This document shows positions 34,596 to 44,211 of a stretch of 64,000 bases of DNA, piece by piece. Where the stretch lies: NCBI RefSeq assembly GCF_050003625.1, contig NC_134400.1, positions 64,841,011 through 64,905,010 of the forward strand, read 5' to 3'. The position numbers and the translations under genes were made by a program. Below the pieces are notes generated by a model. It was given only the letters and a program-made list of their open reading frames with translations. It made no database searches and had not been told where the DNA came from. Each line of letters opens with the position of its first letter. The first letter of the stretch is position 1. This stretch comes from Haematobia irritans (taxonomy: Eukaryota; Arthropoda; Insecta; Diptera; Muscidae).

Positions 34596-36218
34596 TTAGG
34601 TTGAATTCAATGTTAAATAATTCCATGGTTTTAACATATTATTATGGAATTTCTTTATCTTTCCATCGACATTTATAAAACTATTTACGCCCTCTCTATT
34701 TACAATTTCATATGGGCCTAGATACGGTGATTGATTCTTTTTTCTATTTAGAAGTACAAAATCGCCTTTTTTCAAAATAAGTGTATTAGAAGTTTGGTTA
34801 CTATGAACTCTCTTTATTTTTGATTTCTCTAAATACTCTTTTGACTTAGCAAGAGAAAATTTAAGTCTTTGTTTCAATTCATTGGCGTAATCATCCATAT
34901 TATAGCATTTATTTGCTTTTCTTATCTCATCGTTCGGTAAATAAGGTAACCTACCAAAAACTAGCTCATATGGTGAATAATTAGTATCAACATGAGGTGT
35001 TGTATTATAGGCAAACGTAAAATATGGTATCCAAGAGTCCCATTCATCATCTTTGGTGAAATTTAATAAAAATTCGTTAAGAACTCTATGATTTCGTTCT
35101 ATTGAACCCAATGTCTCATGGTGGTATGGGGCACTAAATATTTGCCTTATATCCAATAAACGACATACTTCCGCCATTAGCTGATTCGTAAACTCAGTAC
35201 CCTTATCTGACTTCAGAATTTTAAAATTCCCATAAAACAAAATAAATTGTTCTACAAGAGTTTTCGCAACGGTTCTCGCGTCTTTTGTCTCCATTGGATA
35301 CGCTACAACATACTTTGTTAATTCACATTGTATAGTTAAAATATATCTGTTATTATTAGAAACCCTTAATGGACCTACCGTATCTATTGATATAGTTTCA
35401 AAACTTGTTCCAGGTGTATCTGTCATCGTAATTGTTTCTTTTGTGTGTCTAGTCTGTTTGTTCAATTTACATTGTGGGCAACTTAAGACATATCTCTTGA
35501 CCATTTTTGACATATTCTTCCATATGTAACGTTGCTTTAATTTCAGTAATGTTTTGCGGACTCCTAAATGTCCTCCGTGTGGTGAATCGTGGTATTCCGC
35601 TATTATTTTCAATTGTGTATGCGCACAGTTTATTCTTCTTGGTTCCTCATATAATATAATTTTCAAATTTACTTTATTCTTTTGTATTAATTTATTCATA
35701 ATTGTTTTGAATTCTTCCATGGCCATGGATTTGAACAATGCATCATTTTTGCTCATCGCTAAGTCTTTTATTCGTTGCTGTTGCATCTTCAATATAAGTT
35801 TCTCCAAAGTCACCTTAGTGTTCGATGGATTATCGCTGTATATGACAGATACACTGCTATTATTTATCTCAAATACTGTTTTCTTTCTCTGCATATCCGG
35901 TATAAACTCGAGTTTTCTCATATTTCGTATATCAGTGGGTGATGTGCATTCCCAAATTAGAAGTTGATCAATCTTCGAAATTGGTACTTCATCACTATGG
36001 GTGTCATTGTTATGGTTTTGTGCATGTAATTCTTTTTGCATGCTTCTAGTAATGGCTAGGACTTGAGCGTCTCGCTCGATTGAAGTGGGAATCATCGCTT
36101 TTAAAGTTTCGCTATTTATGTTTATTCTTGACAAAGCGTCAGCATTCGTGTTCATCTTCCCTTTCTTGTACACTATTTCAAAATCATAGTCACATAAATC
36201 CATTCGAATACGTGTCAT
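34596..36218 (-). CDS. G4 RNase H end and integrase (540 codons)
   Basis: Starts in the last part of RNase H (YDFEIVYKKGKMNTNADALS). After a linker of about 150 residues comes H2C2 (HDSPHGGH...CPQCKLNK, about 35450-35600), then the core with SIDTVGPL, LKSDKGTEF and SIERNHR, 35 residues between the last two catalytic acids. A C-terminal chromatin-proximal domain (PYLGPYEIV) follows. The frame is open throughout and could encode an intact integrase domain. The Met at 36218 is internal to the ancestral Pol and not a natural start. Confidence 0.88.
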   Translation of the reverse strand: MTRIRMDLCDYDFEIVYKKGKMNTNADALSRININSETLKAMIPTSIERDAQVLAITRSMQKELHAQNHNNDTHSDEVPISKIDQLLIWECTSPTDIRNMRKLEFIPDMQRKKTVFEINNSSVSVIYSDNPSNTKVTLEKLILKMQQQRIKDLAMSKNDALFKSMAMEEFKTIMNKLIQKNKVNLKIILYEEPRRINCAHTQLKIIAEYHDSPHGGHLGVRKTLLKLKQRYIWKNMSKMVKRYVLSCPQCKLNKQTRHTKETITMTDTPGTSFETISIDTVGPLRVSNNNRYILTIQCELTKYVVAYPMETKDARTVAKTLVEQFILFYGNFKILKSDKGTEFTNQLMAEVCRLLDIRQIFSAPYHHETLGSIERNHRVLNEFLLNFTKDDEWDSWIPYFTFAYNTTPHVDTNYSPYELVFGRLPYLPNDEIRKANKCYNMDDYANELKQRLKFSLAKSKEYLEKSKIKRVHSNQTSNTLILKKGDFVLLNRKKNQSPYLGPYEIVNREGVNSFINVDGKIKKFHNNMLKPWNYLTLNST

Positions 36219-36234
36219 CTTAGAAGATGGATTT

Positions 36235-36760
36235 TTATGTGAGAATAATGAAACAAGTTGTCACAACTATGAATTTTCTGCCATAAAGGTAGGGTCTAAA
36301 AAAGTTGATTCCCCAATGAATGGCAAGGAGTTCCTTTTCTAACACTGGTTTATTTAAATCATGTTTTGATAGAGTAGCGCTGGCGTATGAAGTTGGTAAA
36401 TCGCTGCCAATTACTCCTTGAGACAGAACTGCTCCCAAAGCATAATTAGATGCGTCTTTTGTTTTTAAAGTTTCAATTGCATTTTGGCACTGTAAAGTCC
36501 ATTCGAATTTCTGATTCTTTTTCAAAAGCATATTCAAGCATTTTGCTTTATCGGCAAAGTTCGGTATAAAGCGCCTATAATAATTACAAAAGGCTACAAA
36601 TCGTCTGACTTCATCAGCGTTATTTGGTACTTGATCTTTAGCTGGATCAGTCTTCACTCCTTTATCCGTTATGAGATGTCCCAAATAGACTACCTCCGGC
36701 TTCAAAAAACTGCATTTGTTTGCATTTAATTTAAGGTTGAATTTTCTCAATCTTCGAAAT
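36235..36760 (-). pseudogene. G4 RT thumb and RNase H, with internal deletion
   Basis: Continues RT after the SINE fragment: RRLRKFNLKLNANKCSF, YLGHLITDKGVKTDP and FCNYYRRFIPNFA. RNase H then begins with DASNYALGAVLSQG (first Asp), but the stretch normally between the RT thumb and this box is shortened. The frame ends near 36235 after ELLAIHWG and YLYGRKF, with a shift before the next frame at 36218. Confidence 0.8.
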
Positions 36761-36915
36761 GCATGCCAAGGGTCGTGGGTTCGATCCCTGCCACGACCAA
36801 AGTTTTTTTTTTTGTTTTTACATATATTCCAGATATGTTCGGAAGATTCCGAAAAAATGTTCAACATTACATTGTAGTATATTAAATTTTGAACTGTAAA
36901 ATGTGTCTTATTAAA
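36761..36915 (+). mobile_element. tRNA-derived SINE fragment in G4 RT
   Basis: Contains a B box with flanks (GTCGTGGGTTCGATCCCTGC), then CACGACCAAAG and a T-rich stretch, with about 100 bp of AT-rich tail. It interrupts RT between the active site and the thumb. No A box is visible, so it is 5' truncated, and no clear target duplication was found. Its tail differs from that of the SINE at 21755. Confidence 0.6.
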
Positions 36916-36918
36916 GAC

Positions 36919-37662
36919 CTAAAGACAGAGACTACATCCAAAAACGATGATGTCATCCACATAAAGAAAAGCGGATGCATCCAAACCACTTAAGGCAACT
37001 GTTAGCATTCTTTGGAAACTATTTGACGAAATTTTCAAACCAAACGGTAAACGTTTGAATTTATAATGGCCATTTCCAGTTGAGAAAGCTGTGAGTGGAC
37101 GTGATTCGCTGTGAAGATTTATTTGGTGGAACGAGCTTGTCATATCAAGTGTTGAGAAATACTTAGCTCTTCCTAGTCTGTCTAAAACGTCTTCAATCCG
37201 GGTTAATGGAAACTTATCATTTACTATTCTGTCGTTGAGTTTCCTAAAATCAACAACCAAACGCCATTTCTTTTGCCCATCTGTAGATTTCTTTGGTACA
37301 ACCAATAATGGTGAATTGTAAGGACTGACAGAATCTTCAATTATGTCGTCTTCCAAAAGTTGTGCAACTTGTTCGTTAATTTCTTCCATTTGTGTCTGTG
37401 GGAGTCTGTAGTTCTTTATGTAAACCGGAGTGGAATCAGAAGTTTCAATGCGTTGTGTATAAAAATTGTTTACACTAAGCTTCTCACCAGGTAAATGGAA
37501 AATATCTTGAAATTCTCTAAAAACATGTATTATCGACTCTCTAGCTTCTGGATCACTTGTTCCAATATCCAACGATTCCAATAAAGTGTCCAGTCTAGTG
37601 TTGTTATTTTCGTATTTGCTAGTAGTAGTGTGGCAGATATGATAATCACTTAGAGGATTCAA
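36919..37662 (-). pseudogene. G4 reverse transcriptase
   Basis: Motifs in order: SPLLVVPKK, WRLVVDFRKLN, STLDMTSSFHQI (first Asp), RLPFGLKISSNSFQR, and FLYVDDIIVFG with YVDD at 36952-36963. The upstream connector (PVYIKNYRLPQTQMEEINEQ) is present. All RT catalytic residues are in place, but the frame ends 10 residues after YVDD at the SINE insertion. Confidence 0.9.
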
Positions 37663-37891
37663 CTCACAATCAATATCATTTATAGTTACATTCTTATCAG
37701 TGGAGTTCAGTAGTTTAACATGAACAACCCCGTGTGCTGGTATAATGCTGTGTCTCGTGTATTTATCCTCATAAAATGTTGAACTTTACATACAGAAATA
37801 TCTGCGCCAGTATCTATCATAAATGTTAACACCTTACTTGAGCATTTTAGTGTTACATAAGCATTTGTTTTCAATTCGATGTTAAATATTT
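37663..37891 (-). pseudogene. G4 protease
   Basis: The minus strand at about 37795-37835 reads VLTFMIDTGADISVC, the aspartic protease active site (DTGA). The region downstream toward RT carries short shifted frames; one break lies near 37780 where GILPAHGVVHVK-like sequence continues in another frame. I see no closing ILG box with certainty. Confidence 0.65.
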
Positions 37892-38198
37892 TTAATTTTG
37901 GGCCTCTTGGATGACATCCTGCGTCATCCGGCCATCGGAGTTTTCCTGTTCACACGCACAAGGAAAAGCTCGATAGTTTCTTCCACTACTGTTCGTATAT
38001 GTGCGGCCTCTGCCACCAAAATTGCGACTTCCAACATTATTGTTATTACTGTTATTGCCATTTCCATTAGAATATGTGGTATAATTATTATGAATTTGCC
38101 GATTAATATGGCGAGAGTTTCCTCTTTGATTTCCTCGTATGCTCACATTGTGTCTGTTACCACTGCGGTAATCGTTAGTGTCATTGCGTCTATTATTG
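37892..38198 (-). pseudogene. gag: G4 Gag C-terminal Asn/Gly-rich tail
   Basis: The frame 38146-37892 is rich in Asn, Gly, Arg and Ser (NGNGNNSNNNN, GGRGRTY), a low-complexity basic tail that probably binds RNA in place of a zinc knuckle. It is the continuation of Gag after the MITE at 38202-38327. Confidence 0.7.
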
Positions 38199-38201
38199 TA
38201 A

Positions 38202-38327
38202 GGGCCAGTTTCTCATTGTCTTGTTATTATTTATCGTGTCGATAAAACAGCTGATCCCATACAAAAATTTTACTAACCGGAGGTCTATCCACCGGTTAAA
38301 ATTAATCGGAGGATGAGAAACTGGCCA
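38202..38327. mobile_element. 126-bp MITE, copy 1 (in G4 gag)
   Basis: The ends are inverted: GGGCCAGTTTCTCAT and ATGAGAAACTGGCCA. TAA is duplicated on both sides (38199-38201, 38328-38330). The 3-bp TWA duplication suggests a PIF/Harbinger-type element. It carries a stop that truncates Gag. By eye it is identical to the copy at 39408-39533. Confidence 0.9.
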
Positions 38328-38330
38328 TAA

Positions 38331-39310
38331 GTGTAATGTGTGTTACCGTATCTGTTGTTTCGGTTATCGTATCTCGTGTCGGTTCTATTGTTTTCTTCGT
38401 ATCTATTCCTGTGGTAGGTATGACTTCCACTAGACCTATGAACCGGAAAAACTTGTCTCGTCTCCATACCTAAGCTTTTCTCAGCTGTCAAACACCTTTG
38501 CGTAGCCTCAGCTAGTGAAGACGGCATGTTAGCCAATAATATCGGTTTAAATTCCGAATTTACACCCTTCATAAAAACATTTAAGGCCATATTTTCATTT
38601 GCCTTGTAAATGGCATCCTTAGTGTCCTGAGTCGGATTTGATAAATTTCCTATTTCAAACCTGCTGAGCTCATCACTAAGTTCCGAAATTTTCTCCCTAA
38701 ATGACGTCATGCTAGAATTGCCCTGTTTCGTATTTCCTAACTCTGTTAAAATTTGTTGTATTGACCTAGGATTAGGGTAAGCGTCTTCTAATGCTTTTTT
38801 CAAAGCCGCGAAGGTTGTCGGTCTATTAGATCGGCCTAAAGTGCTCCTTACCTGAGCCGTAAGTTTGAAATTGTAGACATACTTGACGAATATCTCCTTA
38901 TCCTCATTTCTTAACAGGTCATGCAGTAATTCTGACTGCGCTATAAAATCTTCCAAGTTGTTGAATGAGCCCTTGAATATTTGTAGGGTTTTACCCACCA
39001 TAGAAATATCGAATTGAGCCATAGTTGGTAAATTTCTTATGTCCTTTATAACTTTTGTTTTCACTTGTTCAAGTAGTAGCCAAACTTTTTCTTTCAATTC
39101 ATAAAATTCTACTTTTAACTCGGATAATTCCTTGCAATCGAAATCAGTATCATCCACCGTATCTTGTAAAACCTTTATCCTTTTTAATTTAGATTCTTTA
39201 TAATCTATAGAAAATACTGTATTTTTACTTTTCTTTAAATTCGACTTCAATGATTCTAATTCTTTTATATATTCTTTTAACTTTTCCATTAATTCGTTTT
39301 TTTTCTTCAA
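38331..39310 (-). pseudogene. gag: G4 Gag, main part
   Basis: Begins with a lysine- and leucine-rich coiled coil (residues about 1-110), then a capsid-like domain (ISMVGKTLQIFKGSFNN, FVKYVYNFKLTAQVRSTLG, FMKGVNSEFKPILLANMP). A Tyr/Asn/Arg-rich stretch precedes the MITE, which ends the frame. The start near 39310 is the first Met of the frame; ancestral length with the tail is about 450 residues. Confidence 0.8.
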
Positions 39311-39407
39311 TACTCTTTTTTGTTACTATACAAATGTTCTTATCATACTATTTCTATTATATTGTACACTTTTCTTTTTCTACTATTTGACTTCCTTTAA
39401 AATCTTA

Positions 39408-39533
39408 GGGCCAGTTTCTCATTGTCTTGTTATTATTTATCGTGTCGATAAAACAGCTGATCCCATACAAAAATTTTACTAACCGGAGGTCTATCCACCG
39501 GTTAAAATTAATCGGAGGATGAGAAACTGGCCA
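39408..39533. mobile_element. 126-bp MITE, copy 2 (in G4 leader)
   Basis: Same sequence and orientation as copy 1, with TTA duplicated on both sides (39405-39407, 39534-39536). It lies about 100 bp upstream of the Gag start. Confidence 0.9.
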
Positions 39534-39536
39534 TTA

Positions 39537-40014
39537 GAAATTCAAATATATATAATTCCAGTGTGAACATTAAAATGTGAATGCAACATTTTATGTGTGA
39601 ACCCAAATTTACATTCAAGGGTGAATGCAAAACTCAAGTGTGAACGCAAAATTTTACAATGTGAACGACAACCTTTAAGTGTGAACAGCAAATATTTTAC
39701 AACCCTTTCCAATGTAAACCCCCTTTTACGTTATAATCGATTATTTAGTATTCGATAATCGATTACCATTCATAATATTTGACGTTTTACTTCTATTTTC
39801 GTATTTTGATGACGATCATTTTTGCATTCGCGTGTGTTCTACAAATATTTCACTTAATTTTATAATAAATCTCTGCCGGTTTTAAATTATTTCAGAGTGC
39901 TAAGAATAACAATAATGAAAATTTTAATTCATTGTGATTTTTGTATTTCAATAAATAAATAAATATATGTAATACATATACAAAATGTATATCAGTGTTG
40001 TGTTTCTTTGTTTT
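39537..40014 (-). other. G4 leader with degenerate GTGTGAAC repeats
   Basis: On the plus strand seven GTGTGAAC or GTGAATG motifs lie between 39561 and 39686 at spacings of about 15-27 bp, often followed by CAAAATTT. An inverted repeat AATCGATTA / TAATCGATTA lies at about 39735-39768. No gene is seen. The function is unknown; it could be RNA packaging or a leftover of tandem slippage. Confidence 0.5.
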
Positions 40015-40359
40015 TCATGGTGTGTATCGTTGCATTGTTGGTTTTTTTCTTGGCATTTCGGCTTCTATCGCATCAATTCTTTCCCATATTTCACAAGATC
40101 GTTGACAAGACGGTGGTGGATCAGCATTAACTATTTCCTTCAAGGCAGCCAGCTCTCGACGCAAACGCACAATTCGTCCACCTCTTCTATGTTTTGGCTT
40201 TTGTGTCGGTGGTATCCGAGTCAATTTTTCTTCTACCGCTCGCTGCTGTCTTTTCAAATAATTTTCGATGGATAGCTTCTTTGGGCCTACGTTCAACGCA
40301 GCTGGAGTAGCTTCCTCTTTTGGCAGCAGCTTTTGGTCCGATGCGGGCAGGATCGCCAT
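40015..40359 (-). CDS. Small basic ORF starting at the G4 LTR/primer-site junction
   Basis: 114 codons. The ATG uses the last A of the LTR and the first two bases of the putative primer site TGGCGATCCTGCCC. The protein is strongly basic in the middle (PKHRRGGRIVRLRRELAALK) with a helical, coiled-coil-like second half (CEIWERIDAIEAEMPRKK). I do not recognise it. It may be an ORF of the leader or a captured sequence. The TGGCGA start of the primer site recalls tRNA-Arg use in 412/mdg1, from memory. Confidence 0.5.
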   Translation of the reverse strand: MAILPASDQKLLPKEEATPAALNVGPKKLSIENYLKRQQRAVEEKLTRIPPTQKPKHRRGGRIVRLRRELAALKEIVNADPPPSCQRSCEIWERIDAIEAEMPRKKPTMQRYTP

Positions 40360-40778
40360 GTAATGTTTGTGGATTTGAATTGTTTGTGTTGTGGATGATG
40401 TTTAATGTTTATGAATTTATTGTGCCTGCCTATTGGTTTTTGCCGGCGCTTACAAACGCCACGGGCAGAAAATGTTGTTTATTTACTTGCAGGCACAGAT
40501 TCAGTGCCACTTCAAGTCTTTCCTTTGGTTTAAATGAAAATGCCGGTTTAGGCTTTCAAAACTAAATGATTGACTTTATTGAAAATTGTTCATCTTTTAT
40601 ACTTAAATAACGGTATTTCTAATTTCTAATTCTTTTTTCATATTTATCCTTAAAAATAAACAACAATCCTTAAACATAACATATGATCTAAACTTATAAC
40701 TAAACAGCTGATTAAAAATACAATTATTCTCAAACTACTTAACAGCTGATTCATACATATAATACCGTTTACACTACA
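40359..40778 (-). repeat. G4 5' LTR (420 bp)
   Basis: Starts TGTAGTG and ends CATTACA on the minus strand. It contains the about 80-bp segment (around 40657-40733) missing from the 3' LTR, which includes a second ACAGCTGATT. The ACAT duplication follows at 40779-40782. Confidence 0.92.
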
Positions 40779-40782
40779 ACAT

Positions 40783-40914
40783 AGTTAAATTTGTTGAGTG
40801 TTTAAGGTATTCGAAATCCTCCCAAATTACGGCATATCCGTCCATAATTGGTATGTAGTTCGAGTTTGTGTAGTCTGTCATTTTTGCCGATATCGACACG
40901 GCGAGAAAGAGCAT
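40783..40914 (-). pseudogene. env: G5 Env N-terminus with signal peptide
   Basis: From the ATG at 40914 the minus strand encodes a short hydrophobic signal peptide (MLFLAVSISA), then about 30 residues of ectodomain with an N-L-T glycosylation site. It is cut by G4 at 40782. The frame agrees with the main Env part at 34096. The start was chosen because it gives a signal peptide and lies just after a splice acceptor. Confidence 0.75.
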
Positions 40915-40923
40915 TGTCAAGAT

Positions 40924-40950
40924 CCTAATGAAAAGAAAATAAAATAAACT
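40924..40950 (-). promoter_or_regulatory. Putative env splice acceptor
   Basis: On the minus strand a pyrimidine-rich TTTATTTTATTTTCTTTTCA is followed by TTAG (AG at 40925-40926), 10 bp before the env ATG. Errantivirus env is made from a spliced RNA, so an acceptor here is expected. The donor would be upstream of gag, outside what survives. Confidence 0.55.
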
Positions 40951-40959
40951 TAATGTTAA

Positions 40960-41886
40960 TTACCTCAAATTATCTTTATGGACCACCCTCCCTTTTATTA
41001 AGACTGTGGTCTCCAAGTCTGCTTCCACTGTTTCTTCTGTATACAGACTCGTAAGTTTATTTCCTAATCTCTTATTTGACCTTACGAGGACTTTGTCACC
41101 TACATTGAAAATTCTATTTTGTCGTGCCTGGTTTAGCATTTGCAACTGAATATTCTGCGCATTTATAATTTTTTCCTTAATTTCTGTATTTAGTTCAGTG
41201 GTTAACGGATGAATTATATCAATGGGTCGTTTATCTGTTACTGAATGGATAGTTCTGCTATATTCTATGGCTGCAAGAAATATTAATTCCACTGTGTCTT
41301 CTATGTTTCTTTCGATCTTGAGACATCGTGCGATTTCTACCAAGGTGCTATGAAATCTCTCTACCTGTCCATTTGAGCAACTATGAAGGGGTGGAGCATT
41401 AGAAATTTGTACATTGAACTGGTTTTGTAAAAGTGATTTGATCGTTTCCGAGTTAATAGATCGTTCATTGTCACAATATATTGTCTTTGTTCTCGAGTAG
41501 AAATTCATAAGTTGTAAAATTGCAACTTTCACGTCTATTATTGTTCTAGAAGCGATGTTTTGGACGATAGCAAATTTTGAGAATTTATCTATACAGGTGA
41601 GAAAGTATTTCTTGTCAGTTGAAAATATATCAATATGCAATTTTTCACCCGTGTATGAAGGAATGAGCGTTTTACCAAGGATTTGCTTCTGCGGGTGTCG
41701 ATCATATTTTGCTTTTTGACATATTTTACAGTTTGAAACGACCTCATTTGCTATGGTAGTCATTTTTGGGAAAAAATAGTCTTGCAGAATTTGTTTCACA
41801 TTTTCCTGTGCGGCTCTATGTGCCCTATTGTGTTCCAGGACTGTAATTTCTTTTTGTTCGTTTCTGTCGAAAATATCAGTTACCAT
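40960..41886 (-). CDS. G5 integrase
   Basis: An open frame of 308 codons: H2C2 (HNRAHRAAQENV...CKICQKAKYD, about 41700-41830), core with HIDIFSTDKKYFLTCIDKFS (first Asp), IYCDNERSI (second Asp) and QVERFHST (Glu), then a C-terminal part with FNVGDKVLVR. It matches the 17.6/297/gypsy style. The integrase stop lies about 25 bp before the env splice acceptor, the usual errantivirus layout. The first Met is internal; the frame upstream to about 42030 is interrupted. Confidence 0.88.
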   Translation of the reverse strand: MVTDIFDRNEQKEITVLEHNRAHRAAQENVKQILQDYFFPKMTTIANEVVSNCKICQKAKYDRHPQKQILGKTLIPSYTGEKLHIDIFSTDKKYFLTCIDKFSKFAIVQNIASRTIIDVKVAILQLMNFYSRTKTIYCDNERSINSETIKSLLQNQFNVQISNAPPLHSCSNGQVERFHSTLVEIARCLKIERNIEDTVELIFLAAIEYSRTIHSVTDKRPIDIIHPLTTELNTEIKEKIINAQNIQLQMLNQARQNRIFNVGDKVLVRSNKRLGNKLTSLYTEETVEADLETTVLIKGRVVHKDNLR

Positions 41887-42033
41887 GCGGTCGGTGTAAC
41901 GAAATGTAGTTGCCGGGAATGCTTCTACCAGTTTGTGTTGAATGAGTGCCAGTATTGAAAAATCACAAAAAATCGCATTGACTACATCGATTTTGATAAC
42001 ATCAGATACTCTGTGAATGAGTGTCTCTCTATC

Positions 42034-43240
42034 TCAGAAATACACGAGATGTCTAGTTTTGTTTCCGAACATGATAGTTCTTACCATGTCACTTCCACTT
42101 TTTTCTATTATTATTTGGTTCCGAAAACAATTTACAGGTTTGTCTGTCTTTTCAATTGTGTAAGTGAGCGACAATTCACTGTGCACCGTAGCAATATCTG
42201 ACTGTGTGTCCTCTTCTAAGGCATTAATATGCTGTCGGGACAACGCGTCAGCTACGTAGTTTTCTTTTCCGGGTTTGTAAAAAATGTTTGCATTGTGCTC
42301 ATCGATGAAAGCCTTCCAACGTTTAATTTTAGCGTTCGGATTGCGATCCGAGACGGCAAATGTCAGAGGCTGGTGATCCGTGAAAATATTCAAATTTGTT
42401 ACGCCATATAGATAATTCCTGAGATTCTTTAGGGCCCAAACTATGGCCAATAGCTCTCTTTCGTTGGTTGCAAAAGTTAATTCCCGATAATCGGGGTATT
42501 GTAACATCACATTCTCAGATGAAAGTACTTCCTTAAGTTTTTCGAACGCCTGACGCTGGTTTTCGTCAAACTTGATCTGTATTTTTTTTTTTGATTGCCC
42601 AGCGCTTACCTTGCCATTTTCGCCTTTCAGGATATCAGTTATAGGCTTTGCTATAGAAGCAAAGTCCTTAATGAAACACCTATAGTAGCTTGCTAGTCCA
42701 AGGAATGACCTGACTTTGAATAACGTAGTAGGTAACTCATAGTTACGAATGGCTTTTACCTTATCAGGGCATGTTCTTATGCCTCCACGTGAAACTAAGA
42801 ACCCTAAATATTCAACGCTTTCCTTGAAAAAAATTGATTTTTCCCGCGATACCCTCATATTGGCTTCATACAACTTATCCAGAACCCATGCTATATGTTT
42901 TATGTGGTCATTCATGTTTTCCGAAAATATAATTACGTCATCAACGTAAACGTAACATGATTTCCCTATTTGTTCCCTGAGCACATCGTCAATTGCTCTT
43001 TGAAAAATACTAGGTGCGTTCTTCAACCCAAAGGCAAGTCTACAAAATTCATACTTTGCATTTCCCACTGAGAAGGCTGTTTTTTCCCTGTCATTTTCAG
43101 AGAGCAATATTTGATGAAAACCTGATTTTAAATCGAATGTAGTAAAGTATTTTGCCTTTCCTAAGTTTGCCAAAATGAAAACAACATTGGGAATGGGATA
43201 TGTGTTGTCTATTGTCTTTTGATTGAGCTTTCTAAAGTCT
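42034..43240 (-). pseudogene. G5 RT (from motif VDFRKLN) and RNase H
   Basis: RT motifs include DFRKLNQKTIDNTYPIP (just after the inserted element), TTFDLKSGFHQI, RLAFGLKNAPSIFQR and CYVYVDDVIIFSE (YVDD at 42937-42948), then the thumb. RNase H has lost its first segment: sequence jumps from REL to TFATNERELLAIVWALKNL, so the first catalytic Asp box is absent. The second box (FTDHQPLTF) and NYVADALSRQ remain. The linker toward integrase continues with N-x-F-RNQIII. The region 41887-42033 is a further linker with a frame break. Confidence 0.88.
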
Positions 43241-43241
43241 A

Positions 43242-44209
43242 CACCGATGAAAAAGACTGTTTTTCATATGTTTGGCTATAGACATTATATGTTTGGAACA
43301 CAAATTTTTAAACACAATATTTTTGAGTGCAAGCATATAATGTTCATACACTAGCATAACATGTTTGGGACATATATGTTAATATGTTAGAACATATTAT
43401 GTTTGGGACATAATATGTTTGTAAATATAATATGCTTGGATGCAAACATATATTAATTTAGAAATGGCTTATAAACATACATGTGTTTAGTAGCTTGGAG
43501 CGATATTTAACAGGGAGCGATATTGAATTAAGTTGGTGGTTGTTGCTTGTTATTACAAAATTAACATTTTATTTTTCCTTGGGCAATTGATCAGCTACTT
43601 CTTTGATCCTTACAAACTGTGTGGTCCGCTGTTCGAATCCCCGTCCGGCAAAAGGTAAAATTAAAATAAAAAAAATGAATAATTTCTTCTACAATGTTTG
43701 TATTACAGAAAAAAGGTGCTAAGAACTAAAAAATGTCGTGGAAGTGAGAAAGATGTGGGGGAATATACAATTAGGCAGAAACAAAATTTTGAGCATTCAG
43801 GTCGAAAACCTATGTTGTTAGCACCTATATTACCTGTTTATTTTCATAATTCATTATGATTGTAAATATATAAATAAATAAATAAAATTTTGAGCACAAT
43901 ATTGTTTGGGAGAATTTTTTTAAGCATATAATATTTTTGGGTGCAAAATGCTTCCAAACATATTATATGTTCACAAAATAACATATTGTTTTTTGGAAGA
44001 CAACATTATTGAATTTGGATGCAAAAATACAAAATGTTTGGAACTTAGACTACCCAAACTTTTATTATATAGACCAATATGCTTTCAAACATATTATATA
44101 TTGGAAGAGATCAAACATATAAATGTTTGGGCAATACCCAAAAATGTATATGCTTGAAGCAAAATATGTTTGGGAGTATATGTTACAGAAGCGATTTTTT
44201 ATGAGGGTG
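43242..44209. mobile_element. TA-flanked element rich in ATATGTTTGG motifs, inside G5 RT
   Basis: RT reads RLVI on one side and DFRKLN on the other, the family's usual continuous motif, so this 968 bp is an insertion with TA duplicated (43240-43241, 44210-44211). The ends start CACC on both strands. The interior has many copies of CAAACATAT and ATATGTTTGG in both orientations. A B-box-like GTTCGAATCCCC near 43630 followed by an A-rich stretch may be a SINE remnant. There is no transposase. Confidence 0.78.
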
Positions 44210-44211
44210 TA

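Larger units (their letters stand above)
34097..40778 (-). mobile_element. G4: 412/mdg1-like Gypsy inserted in G5 env
   Basis: LTRs at both ends (TGTAATG...CACTACA on the plus strand) are flanked by the duplication ACAT (34093-34096, 40779-40782). The coding strand is minus: leader, Gag, protease, RT, RNase H, integrase. The env frame of G5 reads correctly when the insertion and one ACAT are discounted. Integrase and Gag style suggest the 412/mdg1 group, from memory. It has lesions in Gag (MITE), RT (SINE) and RNase H (deletion), yet the LTRs are almost identical. Confidence 0.92.

Noticed and set aside
43600..43665. A tRNA or RNA polymerase III gene
   Set aside because: Only a B-box-like motif is present inside a mobile element; there is no A box at the right distance.
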